DNA from: Curvularia sp. ZM96
Lineage: Eukaryota > Ascomycota > Dothideomycetes > Pleosporales > Pleosporaceae
DNA: 64,000 nucleotides
Assembly (NCBI GenBank): GCA_022457065.1
Contig: JAJGBQ010000001.1
Span: 7,378,001-7,442,000 of the forward strand
Direction of reading: 5' to 3'
In this document: piece by piece, positions 12,932 through 23,610 of the stretch
Layout: the number at the start of each line of letters is the position of its first letter
Position numbering within the stretch: position 1 is the first letter of the stretch
Notes under the pieces: model-generated
Told to the model about the DNA's origin: nothing
The model's input: the letters and a program-made list of their open reading frames with translations, nothing else
Databases searched by the model: none
Program-made: the position numbers and the translations under genes

Positions 12932-14006
12932 TCAGCCACGACCCACGCCGAAGCGAGTGCGCAAAGTGTTGAGCCGCCGCAATGTTTCGGGCATATCGTT
13001 CATGCCGCTCTCTGTTCGTGTCAGCCGATATGCAGAGTAGTTCCGGTTCTCTTCCATCAATGTGTCAATGAGGGTGAATTCGCCAATCACACACTGCCCA
13101 GAGCTCAACACTTCCATGGCATCCGCATGGCCAGACTCGGAGGACGGCAGCAAGGCATCCTCTTCGTTACCGGGGTCTGCGCCCAGATCCGACAACGTGT
13201 CGGTTCGGTGAAGCTCGCCTCGCTCCTCGTCATCGGCATCCTGTTCTCGGCCTAGGTTGTCATTCAACGCTGGCGGCGTGTCTGTTGTAGTAGCCGAGTC
13301 TCGGTTCGTGGTGCTTGATGCGCCTCCGCCGGCCGACAGCTTCGCTAGCTTCTTCTTGAGTTCCCGTCTCTTGACGTGCACCGATACCATGACCACCTGC
13401 AGGAACAGTATGCACAGGTCAAGGGCGCCCAGCGTCCACTTGCTGGTGGGGCCCTGCTGGCCGATGAAGTCGATCATCAGCCCTCCGTGGAGGTAGCCCC
13501 GGGTATCTTCGCCCGCAGCGGGCGCAGGATAGGTGAGATGCAGCAGGAAATTGACGCCAAAGGAGAAGAGGAGCAGCGGGAGGAAGGGCTTTGGCTCGTC
13601 TGGCGGGCGGGTGACGGTCACCGTGTCGGGAATGGGGGTGAGCAGCGTTCCGTGGATGAAGATCTTAAAGGCGAGCCAGAAGAAGGAGCAACTGCAGCAT
13701 GTGGTTAGCAACTTGGAATCAGCATCCAGCGGTCCGCACCCAGCTGGCGTGCTTGGTGGTCACATACTCGAGGTGGTAGAGCGTGATGAGTTGCAAGTAG
13801 ACAACCATGTCGAGGTCACGCAGCAGCTCGCCCAGCATCTGGATGCGCTTCCTCTTCGCATCCATGCGCCTCTGCTGTACTGCCTTTTCTCTCTCGCGGG
13901 CCTCTGCTGCTTCTAGTCGAGCTAGGGCGTCTTCCAGGGCTGCGAGCTGGGGCGCGCTGTCGTCATGGCGCCGGGGAGCTCGAGACGATTCGGCCTCATC
14001 GTTCAT
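12932..14006 (-). CDS. DUF1746 protein, Dsc E3 ligase subunit 4-like
   Basis: Two exons, 14006-13768 and 13691-12932, with a 76-nt intron (GTATGT donor, TGCTAAC branch site, CTGCAG acceptor). They join in frame to give a 332-residue protein. The N-terminus is a charged Ala/Arg/Glu coiled-coil-like segment. From about residue 60 it reads ELLRDLDMVVYLQLITLYHL followed across the junction by DCSFFWLAFK, the hallmark start of the fungal DUF1746 domain. Three hydrophobic segments follow (about residues 65-95, 110-130 and 160-185), then a polar acidic tail. Family knowledge: DUF1746 proteins include the Dsc4/DscD subunit of the Golgi Dsc ubiquitin ligase that activates SREBP in fission yeast and Aspergillus. 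Membership of that complex here is inferred from the domain only. Confidence 0.8.
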
Positions 14007-14405
14007 GGCGCAGCGAAGGGGTTTGGTGTGGCGCTTCGTCTCTCATTGAAGGCGACGGCGGAGTGAAGTGACGGGCAAAGTGATGGGCGCTTACCCTCGA
14101 TGCTTGCGGGCCTGGAGGCTCTGGTCAGTAACCCAGGCTAGGGCGCACCTGCGTCGGTGCTGGAACATCCAGAAGGGCCGATGGCCGAGAGTGGTGAGAT
14201 AATCGATTGCTCCGCATCCTGAAGCAATTCGCAATCCGCCCAAGTAGCCTGGCAGCGCCTCTAGAACCGCCGTGGAGCTCCGAGTTGAGCTTCCAGCTTC
14301 AAGTTTTCATTGAAAAACATCTTAGTCTGTATAAAAATCAACTACTTGCTCTCGTCGACGCACGCGACTCCTCCGCCACCTCCGCATTCACATATCGCGC
14401 CCACC
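14007..14405. promoter_or_regulatory. divergent promoter region between the Dsc4-like and Rcf1 genes
   Basis: About 400 bases separate the two divergent start codons. A GTATAAAAATC run at 14329-14339 (TATAAAA at 14330) lies about 75 bases upstream of the Rcf1 ATG and may be its TATA element. No other motif is clear. Confidence 0.4.
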
Positions 14406-14989
14406 ATGTCTTTTGGTCCTCCCAACAGCGCGCCTCTCCCTTCTTCCTTTGACGAGAATGCGTGAGTAGCTATCATTTCCCGTCTGAATATACAACCCGA
14501 AAGGCCTTCATTGCTCACATTTGCACTAGCGACTTTTACAACGAAAATACCATTGACAAGATATGGCGCCGTCTTCGCGAAGAGCCCCTCGTACCCCTCG
14601 GCTGCGGCCTCACGGTGTGGGCCATTGTTGGCGCCACCCGCTCCATGAAAAAGGGCGATCATAAGATGACCAACTTGTACTTCCGCCGCCGTCTCTACGC
14701 ACAAGCATTCACCATTGCCGTCCTAGTCGCAGGAAACATGTATTGGCAAAAGGACCGCGTCAAGCGCAAGGAATACGAAATGAAGGTCGCAGAGAAGGAG
14801 CGCATGGACAAGAGGGACCGATGGCTCAGGGAATTGGAGATGCGCGACGAGGAGGACAAGGCCTGGAAAGAGCGAATGGCCAAGAAGGCCCGAGGGGCAG
14901 CTGAGGAGGTGAGGAATGACGCAAAAGGTGTGACTGAAATGGTTGCGCAGAAGACCAAAGAGCTCAAGGACCAGACCATGGGCAAATAA
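14406..14989 (+). CDS. RCF1: HIG1-domain respiratory supercomplex factor 1
   Basis: Exon 1 14406-14461 and exon 2 14530-14989 (68-nt intron, GTGAGT donor, CACTAG acceptor) encode 171 residues. The N-terminus is MSFGPPNSAPLPSSFDENAD. The HIG1 domain follows, with EEPLVPLGCGLTVWAIVGAT as the first membrane helix (about residues 35-55), a short loop containing the charged RSMKKGDH segment, and a second helix around RLYAQAFTIAVLVAGNMYW. The C-terminal third is a highly charged coiled coil (KERMDKRDRWLRELEMRDEE). Rcf1 proteins sit in the mitochondrial inner membrane and help assemble cytochrome bc1-cytochrome oxidase supercomplexes. The length and charged tail match the usual fungal form. It is divergent from the Dsc4-like gene. 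Confidence 0.92.
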
Positions 14990-16304
14990 GAGACGTATGA
15001 GGCGAGATAAAACAAGCATGGTGGAACATCATGGCTCATGAAGAAGACTGGCTTGAAGTGAGGTTGCAACCTGTGCATCTCTCGAACATACGCATTTGTT
15101 GTATATGTATTGGGCATTGTATGAGTACATCTGGGGGACTTGAGATTACGCCGATTACGAAGAACCGATCACTACTTGGTGCATTTGACTTGCGCTACTC
15201 TACTTTGAAAGCAAAAAAAGCTACGACCTGGTTTGAGGTTTCTTGTAACAATACAGCATTTAGTTTATATATTTTATTTGAGATGATATTGGATATCTTT
15301 GTAACCTGAGAACCTGCCATGTCACACGACGGCTTCTTCCGTCATTCACGACCTTTGAACCGATCATTTGTTGACACTTTGTTCCAAGACGACAAACTTC
15401 AGCCCAGCAAGGACCCCGGGCTCTTTTGCAACAAACTATGTACACTTCCCAGACATGCAGCGCACTTGCATAAGCTTCGAGTGAATGTACCATTCCCATG
15501 TAATCAGGCCACTATGCCTGCTTCGAACTCTATGCCTAAACGGCATGATACCGAGCCATGTCATTTGGAATACAACCATATCCAGGTGAACGCAATGGTA
15601 CAACAGGGCATGTGATAGGTATCCCGTAACTTAGTACCTCCCAAAAACTCTATTCCCACTTCGTCCCCGCTGCTCCCGAAACAAGCCACTGTGTGAACTA
15701 TCGGCCCGCCAGACACAATATCGAAGCAATCGCAGTCTCGGAAGAAAACAGCATTCAATATAGCCTGCTACATGAGCTTGCTGAGAGATTATCCGGGTCA
15801 AAGATGAAAGATGTCCTTAGTGTCTCGCGTTGCGCGTTGCTATGCAAGGCACTGGCGGACCGTTTAGCCGGCGAAGCGGCGGTTGGCAGCGCGCCTTGTT
15901 AAGCATAGCTTTCTAGAAGCAGTTGTGCCGCTCAGTATACTACTTGGGCCCTGCTTTTTTGCCAAAAGAGCAGATGCAGCCGTTCGCTGACCAACACGCA
16001 TTTTAATTGGTGTGGAACAGACGAGTGAAAGAAAAGAAGGCACGTGTTAGGATTCGAAGACGGGAATTGCTAGCCTCAGTTGCGGCTCATCGGGACGTCA
16101 TACGGAATATGTGGGGGGAAGACTTCAGACGCTATCTAGATTGTAGTCCATTTGCTCCATCAAAAACCGCGTTCGCTCCGGGAAAAGAACACTTCACAAC
16201 TATCAATCAACAACCCAGCGGGCGGCTAACAAAAAGGTCCGTCGTTGAAAAGTAGCCTCCTCCCTGATACCAACCCAGGACGAACTGCTACATTCATCTC
16301 AATC
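14990..16304. other. 1.3-kb intergenic region
   Basis: It contains the Rcf1 3' region (AT-rich to about 15.3 kb) and the promoter of the SMP-30-like gene. Short open frames at 15.3-15.9 kb have no recognisable content. No RNA gene or repeat is seen. Confidence 0.5.
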
Positions 16305-17543
16305 ATGTCTGCTGTCAAGAAGTACGAAATTAAAGAGGTATGTCTATGCCGTGCTTTTATGTTGTTGTCTGCCCAAGGTGGCGGGGTAGCTCTTTCTATC
16401 TACCCCGCTGAGGGCACGGAGCCGCGTTGCGAGACTCGCGGCGGATACAAAGAGAGAAATCGCTGGTACTCGGAGTCGTATCTATCTCGTTACACAAGCA
16501 CACGGATCAATTGAGAGGGGCGAGATAATTCCTTTCATTTTGCAGAGAACCAAGGAAAGATTCCTTTACTAACCATCATCTCCCAGCCATGGCTCAAAAC
16601 ACACTGTTCCCTGGGCGAAGGCCCCTTCTGGGAAGAAGACACCAATACAGTCCGCTTTCTCGATGTTGAAAAGCAAAAAGTCATGCGTGTAGACGTTAGC
16701 AAGGGCCCGTCAAGCTTCAAAGTGGTCAAGGAATACGACATATCCATGGGTTGCACCGCGGACATTCAAGGCAACGACAAGGAATTCATCTTCGGCGGCA
16801 AATATGGTTTTGGCATCGCCAACAAAGAGACCGGCGAGTACCGCTGGATCAAGAAAGTGTGGTCTGAGGAGGAAATCAGCGCTAACAAGCACGAACTCAT
16901 GCGCGGCAACGACGGAGCCGTCGATTCCCAAGGCCGCTTCTGGGTGGGCTTCATGTTTGATCCCTTGGTGTCTGACTGGCGAACGGACGGCGCAGTCTTC
17001 CGCCTCAACCCGGACTTGAGTCTCGATCGCCCCATGAGCGACATCCAGATCCCCAACGGCACCACGTGGAACAAGAAGGACGACACCATGTACTTTGCCG
17101 ACAGCCCGACAAAGACCATTTTCATGTTCGACTTTGATCCGGCTACGGGCGCTATTAGCAATAGGCGGCCATACTTTACTATGCCAGAGGACAACCGCTA
17201 CGGGAAAGACGCGGTACCGGATGGCCACTGTATTGATGAGGAGGGCTACATGTGGACGGCGCTACACGGCGGTTCTCACGTCCTGCGCATCTCGCCCGAG
17301 GGTGAAATCGTGGCCGAGATCAAGGTCCCAACCAGCCAGCCTACCTGTCCCTGCTTTGTGGGCAGCCAGCTCTTCATTACTAGTGCTGGTGGTACAAGCG
17401 GCGAGAACGGGGGCCCTGTGGATGAGTTTGCTGGATCGTGCTTCATGATCGACGTTGGCGTGCGGGGGCTGAAGAGATTCAAGTTCAAGGGTGGTGAACA
17501 CATTGAGGGCGGTAAGCAGAATGGCCAGGTTGTTGGCGAGTAG
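16305..17543 (+). CDS. SMP-30/gluconolactonase-like beta-propeller protein
   Basis: A short first exon 16305-16337 (MSAVKKYEIKE) joins in phase 0 to exon 2 16587-17543 across a 249-nt intron, far longer than the roughly 50-80 nt usual in this window. The protein has 329 residues. It carries the family landmarks: EGPFW near the N-terminus (metal-ligand Glu), the RGNDGAVDSQGRFWVG repeat, IPNGTTW (ligand Asn) and PDGHCIDEEGYMW (catalytic Asp). This is the expected metal site of the six-bladed propeller. Members hydrolyse sugar lactones or related lactones (gluconolactonase, regucalcin, lactonohydrolase). No signal peptide is seen, so a cytosolic enzyme is likely. The substrate cannot be decided from sequence. 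Confidence 0.88.
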
Positions 17544-18167
17544 AAGATAAAGTTATTCTGGGGAAAGGCCTGTCCTTGTCTGCTCTGCATAATTGTGGGT
17601 TTCTAGGCCATCTCTTTTGTCCGAGGGAAGTTTCTGGTTGGAGAGAAGTTATGTATAGACATGGGAACGGGAAACTACAAAAAAAGATGTTTGCATGTTT
17701 GGTACAGCCCGTCTGTGAGGTTCGCATTGTTCGCATTCTAGTAGATTATGCGACCCAAAGAATCCTTGCCTCCATGGGCAAACTTCAGTATCATGTCAGC
17801 GTACGACCTATTTCACATACATAAGAAACGAAAATGCGGGGAAGCTCAATGTCCGTTGTAATGACTTTGGGACGCTATTCCCACCTGTGCTTAGTGTTGG
17901 CTTTCTGTACCACGTCGTGTAGCCTTAATGCTTTCGTATTCATTTGTATAGTCTTGGGAGCTGAAAGAACACACTTGATACGTCCCACCGGTGAACCATG
18001 GGAGACTGAGGAGATGGAGAGGAGTCGAGGCTGGACTGTTGGTAGAGAGGAGAGTTGGAAAAGACATAAAATGGCGTCAAGGAAGACGATCGTGCAAGCC
18101 GCTTTCCACACGCCTTCTCAACTCAGACTGAATCAGATCAACACTTGACCACAACTTTTCCAACATC
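17544..18167. other. intergenic region before the secreted-protein gene
   Basis: 3' region of the SMP-30-like gene and promoter of the downstream secreted protein gene. The last 50 bases before that ATG are CA/CT-rich, as in many fungal 5' leaders. No other feature seen. Confidence 0.45.
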
Positions 18168-18574
18168 ATGCTTCCAATCAAGACTCTCCTCACCACTCTC
18201 CTCATTGCAGGAAGTGCCTTCGCTCTTCCCGAAGCTGCCCCTGAGGCCGCTGTTGAGAACGTCGCGCGTGACGCCGCTCCTGCTGCTGAGCCTGTCGCTG
18301 AGCCTGCTGCTCTCGACAAACGGGCCTGCAAGTGCGCCAAAGTCTCAAACCCAGGTATGTGCTCCGCTCGAGAAGACAGCATGACATGTCATAATGCTTT
18401 GTAGGCCTCTACTGTGGCTACTGCTGGTTCTCAAGCTACGATGGCTACGTGATCAAATCTGGACGTGTTGACAATCATGTGTACTGGTGCAACAAGAGCG
18501 GAGGCTGCGAGGATTTCGGCAAGAGAAACAGTTGCGCTGACTACGCTGGGCCATGCGATGGTAGGGACAGTTAG
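18168..18574 (+). CDS. small secreted cysteine-rich protein with Kex2-type propeptide
   Basis: Exon 1 18168-18354 and exon 2 18405-18574 (50-nt intron, GTATGT donor, TTTGTAG acceptor) encode 118 residues. Residues 1-19 form a clear signal peptide (MLPIKTLLTTLLIAGSAFA). Residues 20-52 are an Ala/Pro/Glu-rich pro-segment ending in the dibasic pair LDKR, a Kex2 processing site. The predicted mature part (53-118) has eight cysteines at 54, 56, 66, 69, 91, 97, 106 and 113 and is rich in Gly, Tyr and Trp. No residue pattern that I recognise names a family. This architecture (signal, acidic propeptide, KR, disulfide-rich core) is typical of candidate apoplastic effectors or antimicrobial proteins of plant-associated fungi. 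The function is inferred only from the architecture. Confidence 0.85.
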
Positions 18575-18746
18575 ATGGAGGGTCAAAAAAAAGCTAGGAA
18601 AGAAGGTCCATGGATCGCAGGGGGCAGCAACGGTGGCTGTTTCGTTCGTTACAGTGCAGATCTGCCATGTCTTGACCTTTGATTATGTTGCCTTTGGCTC
18701 ACATTCGTTTGGGTATCGGAGTGAATAAATATAAATCAACAGGTGC

Positions 18747-19371
18747 CTATGACTGTGCAGCTTCTTTTTGCTTCCTAGCCTCCTCTTCTTCGGGCGTGCG
18801 TGTGGTGAGTTGCAAGGCGTGAATGCCACCTTCTTTTGCCATCTCGTCTTTCATGAGGGAATTGACCATGCGGTGCCTTGCAACCTGCATCTTGCCTTGG
18901 AAGGCTGAAGACGTAATGTATACGCTGCATGAGTTAGTAGGGAACATATACATTAGGTTACTTGGAGGCTACCGGAAATGTGTCTCTCTACTGGTGACCC
19001 CCTGCATGGCCTTGTGATGGGCGTGCTTGTGGGAGTCGTTGAAGATTTCAAGACTTGTAGGTTTCAATGCTTCTGTAATCTGAGATATAGTTAGCCTCTT
19101 TCCAGTATAGACGACGTAACCTAGTGAGGCAGATGGCGGGCACCTTTGCTCGTAGAGCATCTTCCATGGGAGTCATAGACTGGGCCATGGCCGACACGAA
19201 GCGCCTTCCTACGAGGCTGGCTTGCTTGAGGAACATGCACAATGGTATTTTCCCAGTCGGGCAACGGGTTTGATCGAGAGCCAATAAGAGTGGTCGGGCC
19301 GTGGTGGAGGAAGAATGGGATGGGTCGGCGTCAGAAGTCGAGCCGATGCAGGTGTGCCAAGGCGGGGTCAT
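18747..19371 (-). CDS. BolA-like protein, probably mitochondrial
   Basis: Three exons: 19371 (or 19236)-19144, 19079-18973 and 18924-18747. Introns are 64 and 48 nt with a GGCTAAC branch and CTCAG and TGCAG acceptors. The joined frame gives 170 residues from 19371, or 125 from the internal ATG at 19236. The shorter start gives MFLKQASLVGRRFVSAMAQS, a good mitochondrial presequence, and I favour it. The BolA domain runs from MEDALRAK|ITEALKPTSLE through NDSHKHAHHKAM to HFRVYITSSAFQGK and MQVARHRMVN, including the conserved His residues used with monothiol glutaredoxins for Fe-S cluster binding. BolA proteins of mitochondria assist transfer of [4Fe-4S] clusters. The gene is divergent from the acyl-CoA synthetase with a 5' gap of about 310-445 bases. 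Confidence 0.88.
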
Positions 19372-19680
19372 CCGGGTCTTGGGGAGATCGCGTCATGATT
19401 CCGACAGAATGAAGCGCAGCCAAAAGCGCAATTGAGGCGCCAAAACGGCGTGGAAAATAGCTAAAGTCTATCCATACTCTTGGTGAATACATGCTCTGGA
19501 CGACAAGGCGTTTTTTCCAGCCCGTATCGACTGTGCTGGGCGGTAAACCAGCGAACAAACACCGACAACATGACTCGGGCATAGGGCAAAGACCGCATCT
19601 CTCGCACCCATCTGCATTTGCCGTACCCGGACGCCTCGAAGCCTGCATCCTCTTGCGCTGATCCCGGATTTCCTGCCGCC

Positions 19681-21596
19681 ATGTGGGCGCGTCGTCTCTT
19701 CTCGCGCACCCTCGCCCGGCACAAAATATCCTTGACGGCTTGCAACGCTCATTGTCCCCCTCGGTCTGCATTCATTCCCCTGTCGACGGCGAGAATGGCA
19801 TCCACCCTACCCCGCCTGCCCATCTTCGAGGCCTTAAAGAAGCACAATGCCCAGAGCACGGCTGTTGTTCACTCCCTCTCCGGTCGCTCCTTTACCTACG
19901 GAGAACTCGTCAATGATGTGGCCGCCGCAAAGGACAAGCTGCAACGAAACTGCAATGGCGCCAGCGCAGAGGGCCAGCGGATATCCTTCCTGGTGGAAAA
20001 TGGCTACGACTATGTGGGTGCGCATTCCTCTTGGCCGCCTCTGTAGACTTCCTCGGATGCACCAACTCACCATGCTCAGTGACACTTCTCTCCATTCTTG
20101 CCGCACATGCAATCGCCGTCCCATTGTCGCCTGCCTTCCCGGCCCACGAGCTACGGTACATCATCGACCAGAGTGAGTCGCTGATGCTCCTATCGTCTGA
20201 AAAGTTCCAGAGTCAGGCCGACGAGGTGCTCAAGGAGGGCATGACCACAAAGCCCATCAACTACAAGCAAGACAAGATTATGATGGGCAAGACGGATGAC
20301 TATGTGACGCTCGAGGAGCCAACAAGCAATCAGGGAGGCATGATGCTCTACACATCTGGAACGACCAATCGGCCAAAAGGCGTGTTGCTCCCTCAGGATG
20401 TGCTCACAGCGCAGTCGCGCTCCCTGCTAGAGGCATGGAATTACAGCTCAAAGGATGTGCTGCTCCATGTTCTGCCTCTCCACCACATCCATGGCACAGT
20501 CAATGCACTGCTCACGCCCCTCTTCGCCGGCAGCACCATTGAGTTCCAGTTCCCCTTCAACGCCTCAGCCGTCTGGGAGCGCCTGGCGGCTCCATTCCTA
20601 CCAAACCCGGATCCAGTGAAGAAGCCCATTACCTTCCTTACCGTAGTCCCGACCATCTACACGCGCCTACTTGCCTCTCACCCCGGCCTTTCGCCTGAAC
20701 TGCAGGCTGCAACAAAGACTGCGCTTCACCCGTCGAATATGCGCCTCAATATATCGGGCTCCGCTGCCCTGCCAACCCCCGTCAAGTCGGCATGGACGGA
20801 GCTGAGCGGAGGCAACGTGCTGCTGGAGCGATATGGCATGACCGAAGTTGGTATGGCGCTCTCATGCGGCCTCGACTTTGCAGATCGTGTGGATGGCTCG
20901 GTCGGTTGGCCACTGCCCTCAGTACAAGCGCGACTTGTGGACACAGAGACTGGAGAAGTGATAGAAGTAGGCAACGAGATTGATTCTGCGACAGGCCGTG
21001 AACGATCGGGCGAGATTCAATTGCGTGGACCGACTATCTTCAGAGAATACTGGAAGAACCCCGAGGCTACTTCCAAGGAGTTTACTGAAGACGCCGATGG
21101 ACAGGGAAAATGGTTCAAGACCGGTGATGTCGCAGTCCGAAGGAATGTTGAAAGTGCGGGCAAGAGCGATCAGCCGTGGGCAAAGGGCCCTCTCTACTTT
21201 ATTCAAGGCCGTAAATCAGCGGATATTATCAAGACTGGGGGCGAAAAGGTTTCTGCTCTCGAAATCGAACGCGAGATGCTTTCTCTCCCGCAAGTCGACG
21301 AGGTTGCCGTCGTCGGCCTCGATTCAGAAGCATGGGGCCAAAAGGTCGCTGCCGTCGTGGTACTCTCAGAACAAGGCAAGACTGCCGGTAAGGGAGGCAA
21401 GCCATGGTCTGCACTCGACATGAGGAGAGCATTGAAAGAGATACTTGTAAACTACAAGATTCCTCAGGAGATGAAAGTTGTGGATACCATCCCGAGGAAC
21501 GCCATGGGTAAGATTAATAAAAAGCAGCTGGTCAAGCAGATATGGGGTGAACCCGTCGAAGCCAACCAGGCGAACGGCACTGTACAAAAAGCCTAA
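19681..21596 (+). CDS. acyl-CoA synthetase, ACSF3/malonyl-CoA synthetase-like
   Basis: Exon 1 19681-20017 and exon 2 20080-21596 (62-nt intron, GTGCGC donor, CTCAG acceptor) encode 617 residues. The ATG at 19681 adds an Arg-rich presequence (MWARRLFSRTLARHK) suggesting mitochondria. A second in-frame ATG at 19795 would give a shorter form. ANL-superfamily motifs are intact: YTSGTTNRPKGV (about residue 203, phosphate loop), LPLHHIHGTVNALLTP, ERYGMTEVG, WFKTGDVA, and the C-terminal lysine in IPRNAMGKINKK. The LPLHHIHG motif and overall length match the ACSF3 malonyl/methylmalonyl-CoA synthetase branch, which activates malonate for mitochondrial fatty-acid synthesis. The exact acid is not proven by sequence. 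It may be co-regulated with the divergent BolA gene, since both look mitochondrial. Confidence 0.87.
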
Positions 21597-22545
21597 TGAG
21601 ACTGTATAAATTAGACACGTTGTACATAGAATAATAAACAGACATCTTCGATCCAGGTCTACATCTACATTGAGGATCCGACCATGGATTGCTCCGAGTC
21701 ATCGTTGTGCAGTTGCTGTTATCCTGTAAACTCAGAAATACAAAAATCAGCATGTCCTTGGTACTCGGCAAACTCAACAAACGTGGTGCCGGCTGTCATT
21801 GTCATTGTCAGCATTAATTCCTCCTTACCAACGCAAGACAACATGATGAGCATCACGTCATACCATCCCATCTCACGCCCATCTCGAACCACCACTATTC
21901 CCGGTACCACCACTACCACAGCAAAATCGTCGTCATCAATGATCCCGCATCATCATACAAGCCACACTAGCCGCTAGCGTGCAGACACAAGGCTTGCGTC
22001 GCAGCCTCTGACTTCAGCCCAGCCTTCAGCTCCTCAGGCCCAGGCTTCGCATGGAACATTGCCCCACAGGTACTTCGTAGCTGATGCAGAACATATGGGG
22101 TATGGGGTTGTAAGAGAAAACGTGGTAGTCGGGGGTGGGCGGGTGGAAGAACGGGTCTAACGGAATGCAAAGCCATGGCGCACGTCAGAGGCCCTGGTGT
22201 AGTGTGTTTACTTGTGTGGATGTGGCTTCACGATTGTGAAACATGCAACATGAGTCGTTTGAAACGATTTCGTTCTATCTAAGAAATAAAGACTGGGTAT
22301 TCGAAGGTTGATAATTAAAGGGGTGTAAAAAACATGCAGGATCGCCATCAGGGCGATAACAGTCGCGATGTTGTGCATGCCCGGATGCAGCTAGTTCTGT
22401 ATGATTCGTAAATCTCGGCATGCACAGTTGCATGCCGATCCTTCCGTGACAGACATCTTTGTTCTTTTCTCTCATCCATACTTATATGACGAGGCGCTGA
22501 TAAGGAGCGCAACAGAAAACACTCGTTAGTCTGCAACAACGTTGC
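21597..22545. other. convergent 3' intergenic region
   Basis: Lies between the 3' ends of the acyl-CoA synthetase (+) and the transporter (-). It holds ACCACC/TACCAC-rich low complexity near 21.9 kb and AT-rich 3' flanks. There is a CATGCA-containing inverted arrangement at 22420-22436 (CATGCACAGTTGCATGC). No gene seen. Confidence 0.5.
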
Positions 22546-23610
22546 TTAGGCAGTGTGGCCGGCTTCGGCGCGAGCTGCCGAGTTGTCGACCTTGTGGCGT
22601 CGTTCACGGCCCTTCTCCGACCAGGGGAAATGGGCAACGGGAATAACGAAGAAGCTAGAAGGCAAATCGTTAGCTCGTTGTTTCGGAACCGGCAGATGAT
22701 GGGTCCAAGAACGTACCTGTTGGAGCTGTCGGCAATACCCGCAAGCGCATTGTACCAGGCGGCGAAAGCAGCCATTAGGCCGAACGCTCCTCCAGCAGTG
22801 ATGCATGACTCTTGTGGGCCCGCAGCATCGGCTTGGAGGTAACCAATGCCGAGGAGAAGGAAGGCCATGTCGAGGGTGAAGAAGAGGAAGAAGAAGGCAA
22901 CGGTGGATCGCAGGGTGCAGAGCAAGAGGATAAAGGTAAAGATGAACCAGCCCATCAAGAACAGACCAAAGGAGTTGAAGAAGTCTCCGTTCTTGAGAAG
23001 GATCTCCTCAATCTCGAAGACACCAGGAGTAAGGACGAGTCCAAAAGCGATCCAGAAACCTCCGTAGGATGAGAGGGCAGTAGCACCAAAGGTGTTGCCA
23101 ACGGCCATTTCCCTATTCGCATATTAGACGATGGTGGTTCAAGTGCTTTGTGTATAACAATACATACCACATACCAGCCAGAAGCTGGACAAGACCACCA
23201 TAGCCGTACGCGAGAGCGACGACGATGTTTGGTGAGCCAATGCTGCGTGTCTTGACGTTGATCAAGGACAGGACAAAGGTGGTAAGGGCGAAAGCCGAGA
23301 GACCAAGGGGAGCTGGGTTGGCAAACTTGCGGTTCGGTGGGCGGTAGAGACCAGGCTGAAATTCACCACCGAACGCAGCGAGACGGAGTTCGGGGTCGTT
23401 GGTAGCAACGTGTGCGAGCGGGTTGCCGCCATAATCATAGGGTGACCTCTGCTTGGGCATTTGGCCGGCGTGGTCAATTGCACTGGTGCCGTTGGTGCCC
23501 TTCTCGAAGCTGGGACCGCGCTGTAACCATGATGATTAGACTCAGAAAGGCATTGAGCAGTGGAAGCGACAGCGTACCTCGACGTCGTTGTGCTCACGGG
23601 CTGTCGCCAT
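22546..23610 (-). CDS. GPR1/FUN34/YaaH-family acetate or ammonium transporter
   Basis: Four exons (23610-23578, 23520-23168, 23112-22717, 22654-22546), introns 55-62 nt, encode 296 residues. The junctions restore family sequence, for example VQLLAGMW|EMAVGNTFGATALSS. The family signature NPAPLGL is at about residues 79-85, at the start of the first of six membrane helices. FGATALSSYGGFW and the helix around LLCTLRSTVAFFFLFFTLD follow. The polar N-terminal tail (MATAREHNDVE) and a short basic C-terminus are cytosolic in homologues. Known members (Ady2/Ato1, AcpA) import acetate as a proton symporter and some export ammonium. In filamentous fungi they are typically induced by acetate and repressed by glucose. 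Substrate here is inferred. Confidence 0.92.
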
